The position numbers were made by a program, and so were the translations under genes. From Dyadobacter soli (GTDB lineage Bacteria; Bacteroidota; Bacteroidia; Cytophagales; Spirosomataceae), in the NCBI RefSeq assembly GCF_900101885.1, contig NZ_FNAN01000012.1:1-64000 (forward strand): 64,000 nt of DNA, given 5' to 3'. Positions within the stretch are counted from its first letter, which is position 1. Each line of letters opens with the position of its first letter. Under the pieces are notes generated by a model, which worked only from the letters and a program-made list of their open reading frames with translations, had not been told where the DNA came from and made no database searches. Shown one piece after another: positions 1 through 9,900 of this stretch.

Positions 1-352
1 TCTCATTTATCGATTGACGAGACTAGCCTTTCACATGGAGAGTTATACACTATCCTCACCAATAAGTCAGCGAAAGGCGGAAAGGGGTGCATAGTAGCCA
101 TTGTCGCGGGCACTAAGGCAGAAACGGTTATTGAGGTTCTTCGCAAAATCCCTGAATCACTTCGCAAGAAGGTTGCTGAAATCACCCTGGATATGGCTGG
201 CAGCATGACAATGATTGCCAAGCGATGTTTTCCGCGGGCAGTACGCGTCACTGATCGGTTTCATGTGCAAAGACTGGCTGTCGAAGCCTTGCAAGAAATC
301 CGCATCAAACACCGCTGGGAAGCATTAGACCAGGAAAACGATGCCATCGAAC
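1..352 (+). pseudogene. ISL3-type transposase fragment (DDE domain)
   Basis: The frame is open from the first base and has no start in the window. It reads as the catalytic core of an ISL3/ISAon1-like DDE transposase: SIDETS near the left edge (first catalytic Asp region), then ITLDMAGSM, then VTDRFHVQRLAVEALQ, followed by the helix RIKHRWEALDQEN typical of this family. The transposase sequence stops at about residue 117 and the same frame runs straight into tyrosine-recombinase sequence, so the C-terminal catalytic Glu region is missing. Without the left flank I cannot tell whether the N-terminal zinc-ribbon part is intact. This is a dead IS remnant; family assignment is by motif recognition. 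Confidence 0.8.
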
Positions 353-851
353 AGCATGAACCGGGTGTATACCTGTTTACACGGTTAATGTACTTCGCTT
401 TCATACGGCCTGGCGAAATTCTTAACCTGCAATTCAGCCACATCCATTTGCGCGAGGCATACATTACTGTTCACGGCCTAATTTCGAAGAACGGCAAGAC
501 TGCAACCGCTCAGATCATACCGGCATTGGCTAATGAACTGGAAGGCCGCCTAGTGTTCCAAAAACCAGAATACTATTTATTTTCAACCGGGATACAACCG
601 GCAAGTATCCACTTTCGAAGCAGGAACCATTCAGGCGTCATGAAAAGGCTTTGGAGCAATTGGGACTGCTAAATAAGGGTTACACCTTGTATAGCTGGAA
701 ACACACGGGAGTCGTGAATGCCTACCGGGCATGCGTCGGTATTAAATAGTTACAAAGTATGTTGCGACACTCTTCAATTCAGATTACAGATATTTATTTG
801 AAGTCGCTACGATTGCGTACTGATCCAAATTTAAAAAATTACCATTGGTAG
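353..851 (+). pseudogene. Tyrosine recombinase (phage integrase family), C-terminal half, frameshifted and interrupted by a stop
   Basis: After the transposase fragment the frame becomes an integrase catalytic domain: YLFTRLMYFAFIRPGEILNL contains the first catalytic Arg (RPGE), followed by an ISKNGKTA motif with the catalytic Lys region. Near position 600 one base appears lost (CCGGCAAG where CCGGGCAAG would keep the frame), and reading moves to another frame, which gives TLYSWKHTGVVNAYRA (the HxxR-equivalent motif). A TAG at 747-749 interrupts that frame, after which LRHSSIQITDIYLKSL carries the Tyr-containing motif up to the stop at 849-851. The N-terminal SAM-like DNA-binding domain is absent. 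The three pieces collinearly cover the family, so this is a decayed integrase, probably from a conjugative transposon or genomic island. Confidence 0.85.
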
Positions 852-1240
852 TAATATATTCGGAGACCTGCGGAGCGTAAAATTAAACGTAGGTGCGTCG
901 GCAGACGTTTTCAATGAAGATTATTTTATAGGGATTAACCGGGGCACAGTCACCTTACTAAGATCTTTGTTTAACAGGATATGCGCAAGTAATAAGATAC
1001 TAACAGAATTCGGCGAGGCCGATGCCGAGCTGGACACTGTTAAGATAAATAACCCAGTAATTTCGAATACAGACCTTTTGATTCTGCAAACCGATCCAGA
1101 CGAGCAATTGCCTGCTCCGAGAAGCAAAAGCAGAATTCTACTCGCAAATTTGTTGACTAGTTTCGCGCTCTACCACTTTACCATGCATGAGTATGCACAT
1201 ATCGTACACGGGCGTGTGGACTTCAAAGGGTTGCAAACGG
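835..1240 (+). pseudogene. HEXXH metalloprotein fragment (peptidase-like, mobile-element associated)
   Basis: The frame is open from 835 without an ATG near its beginning. The readable protein runs from about 852 and includes DYFIGINRGTVTLLRSLF and the motif FTMHEYAHIVHGRVDF. HEYAH is a zinc-peptidase HEXXH signature of the kind seen in ImmA/M78-like and Lit/U49-like proteins found near mobile elements. Immediately after the motif the frame changes character into the tail of an acetyltransferase, so the third zinc ligand and the rest of the protein are missing. The lack of a start codon and the abrupt joint argue for a truncated gene. The exact family is not certain. Confidence 0.55.
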
Positions 1241-1359
1241 GAGAGGCAGGTATCCAAACGATCCGCCTGGATAGCGGCTATGATCTCCACGACGCGCACC
1301 GGCTGTATTTAAACAAAGGTTACGTACTTGCTTGTAATCATTTTGCAAGACAATTATGA
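1241..1359 (+). pseudogene. GNAT acetyltransferase, C-terminal fragment
   Basis: The last 38 residues of the HEXXH frame read EAGIQTIRLDSGYDLHDAH, then RLYLNKGYVLACNHF. This is the classic end of a GNAT N-acetyltransferase: the strand with LDSG, the helix with AHRLYLNKGY, and the final strand ending in HF. The acetyl-CoA binding R/QxxGxG/A motif and the whole N-terminal half are absent. It is fused in frame, with no intervening stop, to the upstream HEXXH fragment, so the joint was made by deletion or by insertion followed by deletion. The stop (TGA, 1357-1359) overlaps the next start codon as ATGA. Confidence 0.7.
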
Positions 1360-1601
1360 ACAATGAGTTGATGGCAACTACGGCCAGCGGGATCGCATGG
1401 ACAATTGTTTATTTTGTCCTCGTTTACAGGGGCATCAAAGACAATTCTTACGGAATGCCACTGGTGCCGCTTGCGCTTAATTTTGCCTGGGAAACTGTTT
1501 TCTCTATGATCTATCCGCCCGTTGCAACCGGTCTTGCGGGGGGCGTTATTAACGCGATCTGGATGGTCTGCGATTTAGGGATTATTTATAATGTATTTTA
1601 A
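1356..1601 (+). pseudogene. N-terminal part of a transmembrane terpene-cyclase-like protein
   Basis: This 81-residue ORF contains SGIAWTIVYFVLVYRGIKD, then YGMPLVPLALNFAWETVFS, then WMVCDLGIIYNVF. The order of a first helix, a GMPL..L..N..WE motif and a W..LD helix matches my memory of membrane terpene cyclases (fungal Pyr4/PaxB-like and their bacterial relatives), which usually have about 200 residues and seven helices. Only about three helices are present, and no continuation was recognised in any frame downstream, so I treat it as truncated. The start overlaps the preceding stop (ATGA). An alternative is an unrelated small membrane protein that is complete as it stands. Confidence 0.5.
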
Positions 1602-1879
1602 TTCGAGTGCCCGTGGGGCTCAGTCTCATAGCAGAAAACTGGCAGACGTCTTCACCGATTGCTGGAAAGAACTTTACCCCGACAGCACAATCACTTGGTT
1701 GAATTAGCGGCTTTCGGCCGGGATTTCAATCTCGACCCTTTCCGCTATGATTCGAGAACATCACTAGAATATTTCGGTATTGATGGTTCTCGGCATTTTC
1801 TTCATCCATGTTTTTGTAGCGCAAGATCGGTGAACACGGCTATTTTCGGCTTACTTTCGCAATTCTATTGAAAACGCTA
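1602..1879. other. Intergenic stretch, no gene recognised
   Basis: Roughly 280 bases lie between the truncated membrane protein and the kinase at 1880. Short open frames are present but none resembles a known family; the stretch may be more decayed coding DNA. TACTTTCG at 1852-1859 is a 7 of 8 match to the Bacteroidota -7 box TAnnTTTG and could serve the kinase, but it lies so close that the leader would be only about 15 bases. Confidence 0.4.
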
Positions 1880-3100
1880 ATGAGTAATCTTAATATTCAT
1901 AGAGCGGGATTGGTCGTTGCGGCTTCGATACCTCTCTTTATTTTACCTGCACGTATATCTGAGGGCCAGCTCAGTGATCCCATTAATCTGGTAGGGTCGG
2001 AAACTGTCATTTTTTTGATGTCGTTGACTTGCTGGTACTGCATTAATTTTATCCAGGCACAGGTAGGAGGCTGGAAGGGCTTGTGCCTTTCGGTCTTATG
2101 CTGCTGTGTGCTTTCAAATGTCTTTTACTTTACGTTTAATCCGATTTTCAAGGATTTTCCCTTCCGGACGGCAACGAACCCAATAGGAATAAGGATTCTG
2201 ATGCTATCCAGCCGTGGAGTTTTGATGAGCATTATTCTGGTGCCGGCTGCATACTTTTTAAAAAGGGACAACGAGGCCCGTCGTCAGCGTAAAGAAAATG
2301 AGCGGCTGGTCATGGAAAGGATCAAAATCGAAAACCAGGTTCTGGAAGCAGCAGTGGCTGAACGTACAGATGCACTGCATCAGGCGCTTGGTTCCCTGCA
2401 GCGCTCACAGGAAGAATTGGAGCATCAATTGTACATCCAGTCGCGGTTGGTGGCATCCATCACGCATGACGTTCGGGGGCCTTTCAATTACCTGGTCGTT
2501 GTTTCTGATAAAATCCGGCAGTTGTCGCAGCAAGCGCGTTTTGATGAAATTGGTCCGCATAGCGAGCAGCTGCATAAACAGCTTGAAACGATGTTTGGCT
2601 TTGTCAAAAACCTATTGGACTTTGCGAGGTTGCCAGTTCAGCAAAAACTTGGACAGTTTGAAAAGGTTAACCTGGGCGAGTTAATCAGCCAAAAAGCGAA
2701 GCTATTTCAAGGACTCATCCAAACCAACAATAATAAGCTAAGTTTGGAAACCGACCCGGCGATCAACGTACTAAGCAACCCGAACTTGCTCGGGATTGTG
2801 CTGCATAATTTGATTGATAATGCCAACAAACATACCCGGAGCGGCGAAATCCGCTTAACCACAAAAATAGTGGATGCCCATGTACGCGTGGTTATTGAAA
2901 ACACAGGTAATGCCGCGTCGGGTGCCGTAATAGAGTGGTTCAATGCTGATGTGAACTCGATTGGGATTGAGCGTCTTGAAGACAGTGGGATTAGCCCTGG
3001 GATTGGGCTTATTTTGGTAAAGGAAATTGCGAAGATCCTGAATTTGAAGGTAGAAATGGAAACTTACGGACAAGGGACACGCCTATCAATTCTCTTTTAG
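1880..3100 (+). CDS. Membrane-bound sensor histidine kinase (HisKA/HATPase)
   Basis: It is an inner-membrane kinase of about 406 residues with four predicted N-terminal helices and no recognisable periplasmic domain. A coiled-coil linker follows, with an ERTDALHQALGSLQRSQEEL segment, then the H-box SITHDVRGPFNYL (His about 196), the N-box LHNLIDNANKHT and the G-box GIGLILVKEI. I start at the ATG at 1880; a TTG four codons earlier is also in frame. The gene converges on the response regulator at 3097-3756, and the two coding ends overlap by 4 bases, which suggests a cognate pair. The kinase core is clearly paralogous to the kinase at 11162-14296 (shared LQRSQE, IQ.RL.ASI.HD.R.P..YL and LHNLIDNANK.T). 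The substrate regulator is inferred from position only. Confidence 0.9.
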   Translation: MSNLNIHRAGLVVAASIPLFILPARISEGQLSDPINLVGSETVIFLMSLTCWYCINFIQAQVGGWKGLCLSVLCCCVLSNVFYFTFNPIFKDFPFRTATNPIGIRILMLSSRGVLMSIILVPAAYFLKRDNEARRQRKENERLVMERIKIENQVLEAAVAERTDALHQALGSLQRSQEELEHQLYIQSRLVASITHDVRGPFNYLVVVSDKIRQLSQQARFDEIGPHSEQLHKQLETMFGFVKNLLDFARLPVQQKLGQFEKVNLGELISQKAKLFQGLIQTNNNKLSLETDPAINVLSNPNLLGIVLHNLIDNANKHTRSGEIRLTTKIVDAHVRVVIENTGNAASGAVIEWFNADVNSIGIERLEDSGISPGIGLILVKEIAKILNLKVEMETYGQGTRLSILF

Positions 3101-3756
3101 CTCGCATACTTTACAGCATGTGTTTCAGAATTGCCTATTTTTGTTAACATGAGGGCCTTTTGTGCAAGTTGAATTTGGCCATCGACGTCCATTTTTCCAA
3201 ACAGCCGTTTTTTATAGGTACTAATCGTATTGCATTTCAGGTCAAGGATCGTTGCGATCGTTTTGGTAGATTTCCCTTCGATAATCAGGTTCATGATCAT
3301 TGATTCGCGAGGCGAGAGCTTTTCAATAGGGTTAAAAATTGAATTATCTGACGCCGCTAAAAGCTGCGCTTGTAAACCAACATTCAGGTACTTACTTCCC
3401 GAAAGCACGGCATGTACCGCTCTGGTCAACTCATCCAGCGGCGCGCGCTTACAAATAAAACCATTCGCCCCCGACCGCATCAATGGGACTGCATAGAGGT
3501 GTTCGGAAACATTGGAATAAATAAGGATGGGGACATCCTTTTGCTTATTTCTGATCGAATCTATTAACCCGGCGCAAAGCCCCCCGCTTCCACTAATATC
3601 ACTAATGACAAGCTTGAATTTGGCGGGACTCATCAGCTGCAAGGCATCTTCTAATGTCGCAGCTTCATACAAAGTGTGGCCGGGAAAATTTTCATCTAGA
3701 AGCGCTCTAAAACCTGTGCGGATAAATGGGAAGCAGTCGATGATGAGGATATTCAT
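3097..3756 (-). CDS. NarL/LuxR-type response regulator
   Basis: The protein has 219 residues: a receiver domain (about 1-120) and a LuxR-type HTH (about 145-205, KLSPRESMIMNLIIEGKSTK followed by NTISTYKKRLFGKM). The phosphoacceptor is Asp53 in LVISDISG. The usual acidic pair near the N-terminus is IIDCFPF, so the second acid is replaced by Cys8, which may weaken magnesium binding. It is paralogous to the regulator at 10484-11146. It converges with the kinase at 1880-3100 and lies downstream of, and on the same strand as, the giant surface-protein gene at 3963-9938. A role in regulating the neighbouring surface protein is inferred from position. Confidence 0.9.
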   Translation of the reverse strand: MNILIIDCFPFIRTGFRALLDENFPGHTLYEAATLEDALQLMSPAKFKLVISDISGSGGLCAGLIDSIRNKQKDVPILIYSNVSEHLYAVPLMRSGANGFICKRAPLDELTRAVHAVLSGSKYLNVGLQAQLLAASDNSIFNPIEKLSPRESMIMNLIIEGKSTKTIATILDLKCNTISTYKKRLFGKMDVDGQIQLAQKALMLTKIGNSETHAVKYAS

Positions 3757-3790
3757 ACGTGTAGATGTTTAAATTTCTGCTGGATAAAAA

Positions 3791-3823
3791 TTTGACGGCC
3801 CGAATCATGGTCAGGCCGTCAAA
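3791..3823 (-). terminator. Rho-independent terminator after the giant surface-protein gene
   Basis: The arms TTTGACGGCC (3791-3800) and GGCCGTCAAA (3814-3823) form a perfect 10-bp inverted repeat with a 13-base loop. On the minus strand the stem is followed by a T-rich run (AAATTTTTATCC). It lies between the end of the 3963-9938 gene and the start of the regulator at 3756, so it should end transcription of the giant gene. Confidence 0.7.
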
Positions 3824-3891
3824 CCGGCATCAATGTTCAACTAATGTGTGCAGGCATTTGTTAGCGTTATGGGATACTAGTGCGTGAAAGC

Positions 3892-3955
3892 CCGGGCTGC
3901 GCCCGGACGCTGTTTCTCATGGTTAGCAGAAGCTGCATTCACAGCCCCTGCTAAC
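3892..3955. other. Two hairpins just downstream of the giant gene
   Basis: CCGGGC-TGC-GCCCGG (3892-3906) is a short GC hairpin. A second, larger one spans 3922-3955: GTTAGCAG pairs with CTGCTAAC, and inside it GCTG pairs with CAGC across a 6-base loop. It begins 8 bases after the stop codon of the 3963-9938 gene. Neither has a T-run, so they may protect the 3' end of the mRNA or assist the terminator at 3791-3823. Confidence 0.5.
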
Positions 3956-3962
3956 TAAACTT

Positions 3963-6900
3963 TTACTTAACGATCACCAGATTCTGGCTTTTTGATGAGC
4001 CGTCGGTAAAGGTTACTGTCAGCACGTAAGCGCCGCTTTGCAGGCCCTTCACGTTGATACTACGTGCCTGGTTACCCGAGTGTACTTTCACCCCGTTTTT
4101 ATCGAAGATCGAAACGAGTTTCACCAATCCGTGATCGGTGTTGACCGAGATTGCTTCGTGGGCTGGGTTCGGGTATACTACCAGGGACAGTTTGCCATCA
4201 AAGGTTGCTGAACGGATACCGCTGTAAGTGAAAGTCAGGTCGTGATCGATCATTTTCAGGCGGTAGTAGTTATCACCATTGGCCGGCTTGGTATCCTTGA
4301 AGCTGTACTGGACAGTTGCCGCGCTTTCACCCTGCGCATCCACGGAACCGATCGTCTCCCATTTCTTGCCGTTGAAGCTGCGCTGGATCTCGAAGCGGTC
4401 GCTGTTGGTCTCCTCGGTCGTTGCCCATGTAAGCACCGCAGTCTGCTCGACAGCTTTTGCATCGAAGCTGATCAAGGTTACTGGCAGCGGTTTGCCCCAG
4501 CTGATCTGGTAGGTTGTCGGTGGCGATTGCACGCCAGCCTGGTCTACGTAAGCATATTGGTAAATAATGCTTGTGTAGTTCGTGCCTGTCAGTTTGATTG
4601 TCATCAGCGCTGGATCATAGTTAGGGATCACCTGTCCTGTTTTCACCAATACGCCGTTGTACCACAGCTCGCCATGGTCGGCCAGGGTAGTGATTACCAC
4701 AGTGCGGTTTTTACCATCGCCGTTGAGAACACCATCTTCCGGGTCAGAACCGGTCATCTGCGCTGGGGAAGAAGTGCCTGGCCCAGTGGATACGTGCGTT
4801 CCGTTCAGGGTGATTTCCTGGTCAACAGCAGGCTGGTCGATGACATAGATCTTGGGCTCAGCCAGTGGTGGCTGCTGGATACCAAAGTTTGCATTGGTTA
4901 CATTCTGGTTGCGGACGATCACTCCGGTAAGGATACCATTTACGGCCGCATCGCTACCAGGACCGGTGCCCAGGTTTTCACCGGTATTCATCCAGCCAGA
5001 AGGCAAGCCTGACGTAGTAGAACCCGCCGGGTTCTGGTGCAGTACAATGCTGTAAGTAGCCGGGTTAACCAGACCGAAATCATAACTACCGTTCGAGTTG
5101 ACGGGGATTGTGTTCAGGATAGCTCCTGTACTGTCAATCAGAGATACATAAAGTGCAGGGATCGCGGCAGTCGCTGTACTGTTCACTGTCACATCAACCA
5201 GGGCGTTCGCATCGTGGTACACGTTTCCGCTCAATGCCACTGGAGGCAAGCATTCCAGGGCTGGTTTCACAGTTACCGGAACTGACAATGCCAGCTGGCA
5301 GCCGGATTGCGTATCGGTGATCACCACATTGTAAGTCCTGTTTGTCGAAGCCGTCACTGTCGGGCTGGCCACGAACGCATTGGAAAGACCTGTTGCGGGA
5401 CTCCAAACATACTGGTAGTTGCCGGTCGAAGTCACGCTCAACGGAAGCGGCGTGCTGGTACCTTCGCATACTGCCAATGGCGTGGTGGTGGCTGCAATGG
5501 TGTTAGGACTAACCACTACTACTACTTCCTTGAAGTTGCTGCAACCGGTTTGCAGGTTGGTCTGTGTCAAACGGTAAGTCTGCGTGCTGTTGGCAACAAT
5601 GGTTGTCGAAGTCGCATTCGGGGAGGTAACACCTGTTGTTGGGCTCCATTGCCATCTTGTGTTAGCAGCAGGAGCACCCACCAGGCTTAATGTCGTGTTT
5701 CCACCAACGCAAATTGCGGTATTACCAGTGATGTTGAAATTCGCTGGCGTGTTAACCGTTACAACAACCTGATCAGTAGTAGTACAGCCGTTCAGAGTTA
5801 CACTCACTGTGTAAGTGGTTGTCGTAGTAGGACGAACGGATGGTTGGGCAATGTTTGCCGCTCCAACGATCCCTGCGCCTGTCCATGCGTAAGTAGCGCC
5901 TGCGATGGCTGGCGTTCCGATCACAGTCGATTCTCCCGCACAAATAACAGCGTCGCTGCCTGCATTGGCCGACGGGCTCACTTTAACTTCGTCAGTAAAA
6001 GTACATCCACCCGGCAGGGTTACAGTCACCGAGTATGTTGTTTCTGTCGTAACGGTTGCCGTCGGGTTGGCCACCGTGGCGCTGCTCAATCCGGCCGAAG
6101 GAGACCATGCATAGGTTGCGCCGGCAGGCGCAGCAGGGTTTCCGGTAGAGCCGTAACCGATCGCGATGGGTCCGGCGGGACAAACCGTTTTGTCGATCAA
6201 CGCCAGGTTTCCAATTGGGTTCACCGTCACAGTCACTTGATCTATCATCGGAGCTGAACATCCTGGATAGCTCACTTGCAAGGTGTAAGTCGTGGAAGCT
6301 GTTGGTGTGGCAATAGGGTTGCTGCAATTGGTACAGCTCAGGCCCGCGCCTGTCCAGGAATAAATAGCACCAGGGATTGGCTCTTTGCCTAGCTGGATTT
6401 CTTCTCCTTCACAGATCGTCACGCCGCTACCGGTGTATTCGCCCGGTGTCAACTCGTTTTTGAGCGTCACCGAATCAACATCCACACAGCCGGATGCGGG
6501 GTCTGAAACCGTTAGAATAAAGGTTTGGCTGCCGGTGGCAGAAAATTCTACCTGCGGTTGTGGCATGGTACCGTTCGTACCGTTGGTCCAGGCTGCACCT
6601 GATGGCTCCCAGCTGTAAGTCCAGTTAGTGCCTTCCGGTGCTGGCGAGCCAAGCGTTACAGTTGCACCGTTACAAATCGTCCGGTCGATCCCTGCATTGG
6701 CAATTACCTGCGCTACAGTTACATTGACAGTATCGGTGGTGACACAACCAAAGGTTGAATCCTCAATTCTTACAATGTACTGCTGATCAGCCGTGAGCTT
6801 GGCGGTAGGGTTGGCAATTGAGTCATTGTCAAGTCCTATGGCCGGAAGCCATTTGTATTTGAGGCCACCGCTGACAAGGCTGCCAATCTGCGTTGGGCTA

Positions 6901-9900
6901 TCGTAGCAGATTGCTTTATCGGTCAAAGTCACCACAGGCTGTGTTGCGCCGGCAGGATTGATTTCGATCGAATCTGAACAAGTGATGGAAGCGTCGTATT
7001 TATTGACGATTGTCAATGTGATGGTTGCAGGGCTGCTGCTTAGTACTCTTACTTCTCGCGCGGAGGGATTATCCACCAGATTGGCAGGACTCCAACGGTA
7101 ATTCCAATCATCTGAAACCGGATAGATAGGGGCAAGACGAAGCTCCTCTCCCGGGAATACTTTCGGGCATCCCTGGGATGATATGGTTTTGATTTCCACA
7201 TCGCAACCACCGTCGCAAACTTTGATTGTCATGTCGGTGGAACAAGACACACCGTTTAGCGTAACGGTCCGGCGAAAAATAGCGGAGTCACCGATAGCCC
7301 CGTTTGTCCTCAGGTAAGCTTCTTCGCCATTGTTACGGGTTTGCAGAATATCCCCGTCCCCACTTACTACGGTCCAGGTGTATACGGCTTGCGGGCAGTT
7401 AGGAAAGCCCTCATGATATACCCAGCGAGGCCCGCATTCGGTGTCACCAGAGTCACTTGTCTGGGCATTGATGACTGAAACCTTCACTTCATCCTCAAAT
7501 GCGCAGCCATTTTTAACCGCTGTCAGAATGTAATTTTCCGCACAGTTTGGCAAGCCGGACGATCCGGCTGTGAATGTTGGTCGTGCGATATTGGTAGCGC
7601 TCAAGTAGGCACCATTACCCCAGGTATAGGTATAGGATGCGTCCGTCGCTACACCGAGCTGCACTGTCGAATTGGTACAGATCGTTTGATCGGGGCCTGC
7701 GAATGCAAGCACGCCACCTGGCGCTGTCACCGGCGCTACGACCACATTATCAAAGGTAGAGCATGTAGTTCCGTCCTTTTTAGTGGTGGTTACGGTCAAG
7801 CGATAGGTAGTCGCAGCGGTAGGATTTGCAATTGGCTGTGCGCAATTGGTACAGCTCAGCGTGGTTGCAGTGGCTCCCGAGGAAAGTGTCCATGCATATT
7901 TTACCGAGGGGCTTGCCACCGGGGCTGTACCGATTTGCACCCCGGCAGCACCCTGACAGAATGATGCGTCTGCTCCTGCATTGGCAACTGCCGGTACCAC
8001 TGTAACCTGGTCTGTATCCACACACCCAGCCCCATCGGTCACTTTCAGTGTATAAGTAGTTGCTTGTGTTACTGCACCTGTGGTGTAATTGGCAGCTGTC
8101 GAAACAGGTGTTCCGGAAGTATTGCCTGCATACCAGGCATAGCTGAAACCACCAGCGCCGCCAGTGGCACTACCCGCTAGCGATACGGTATTGTTACCAG
8201 GTCCGCAAACATACCATTGCGGGCCGTCGGCATTTGCAGTCGGAGCAACCGCTGTTCCCACATTGACCGTGGCCACCGCCGATGTATCGACTCCCTGAGT
8301 ATCTCCACAAGTGTTCAATGCAGCTTTCACAATGCGGCGATAATAGAGCGTTTCGCTGGATGCGAGGGGTTGCATATCTTTGAATACTTCACCGGGCATG
8401 TCCTCCCAGGGCCCCGACGTAGATGTGGCTTTTTGCCATTGATATGAAAGCGTGGTCGAGAAGCCGCTTGGAAAAGTAACGCCTACTGCATTTCCATTGA
8501 CAAGGTTGGGGACACCCAGACTACATGCGCTCTGACTTAACGGAGAAAGACTTGTGGCAGAGACTGCAAAGCCTGCTGGCAACCCGCCAGGGCGAAGTTT
8601 TACGACAAATGCAGTATTTTGAGCCGTAGTATTGGTCAAGTTGGCGACGCAATCACTCGGATCGAAATCCACGGTCTGGGCAAATGCTCCAGACACATAC
8701 ACAGCGCCGGAGGCGTCGGTATTCACAAACAAGGGGGTTGCCGCACCCGAACCTGTGAATCCCTTTGCCCATAGTACTTCTCCGCTTGCGTCAATTTTAC
8801 TGGCAAATGTGCTCTGATTACTCGATGATGGCAATGTGAAGCTTCCAATCTGGGAAGTAGCTTGTAAGTATGTTCCCGTGACGTAAACATTGTTGTCGGG
8901 CCCAAGGCTAAGCTTAGCAGTCCCGCTACCTATCGCCTTGGTCCACTGTACCGCTCCTGCACTGTTTAGTTTCACAAGGTTTCCGCTGGTATTTAAATTA
9001 CCAGTTATGTAAACATTGCCTGACGGATCGGCTTCGACGCCCCTGGATGATCCTGGTGTCCCTGTTGCCCAAACTGTATTACCATTTACACCATTCAGCT
9101 TAACAACAGCTGCGCCAGCATCGGGAATATTTCCCATGCCGGTCGCGGCACCACCAACGTTTCCAGACGCGTACACATTGCCAGAGGCATCAACATCAAT
9201 CCCATTAATATTGTCATTGTTAGGACCACCCAGGGTCTTTACCCATTGAAATGTACCTGCGGAGTTGAGTTTGGCTACAAATCCATCTGTTCCTCCCGCA
9301 GAAGCCACATTAGGTAAACCTGGGAATGAAGATGAGGGTGAACTTAGATACCCGGCTACGTACACATTTCCACTGGCATCTACATCCACATCATGGCTAT
9401 ATTCTGTCCCCGTACCACCCATGCGTTGTGCCCAAACATAATCCCCGTTGGCATTTAGTTTTAAAATGTATGGATCTCCGCCTCCCGCCGAAGTTAGATT
9501 TGCGGTAACGGTAGGGCTAGGGTTGAAGTCTACTGTATTGAAAAAATAGCCTACTGAATAGACGTTACCGGCTCCGTCCGCATGAAGTCCATACGATGTA
9601 ATACCAGGCGAAAATGTCTTTTGCCATATCAAGTTTCCTGAGGGGGACAACTTCACGATAAACGCACCATTTCCGTTTAAGGACTGCTGGATCGAAGTGC
9701 CGGCACCAGGATCAAGATCAATCGTGCCATCCCAATAACCGCTGATATACACATTGCCGGCGCCGTCAGTGGCAACACCATATCCAAGGCTTCTGATAGC
9801 TCCATTACTGTTTGCTCCGGGAGCGGTTGATTGAAAAGCTTTCGCCCAATCCAGCACTACGTCCTGCGATTGCGCAGTAAATGCTACTAGCAGCATACAA

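Noticed and set aside
1..851. A functional transposase-recombinase fusion protein
   Set aside because: The recombinase half contains a frameshift near 600 and an in-frame TAG at 747, and both partners lack essential domains.
1659..1871. 70-codon plus-strand ORF before the first kinase
   Set aside because: The translation has no recognisable motif or signal peptide; it is probably part of the decayed region.
5037..6257. Long plus-strand ORFs opposite the giant surface-protein gene
   Set aside because: They are antisense shadows of a repetitive, well-supported coding region and have Cys/Arg-rich composition typical of wrong frames.
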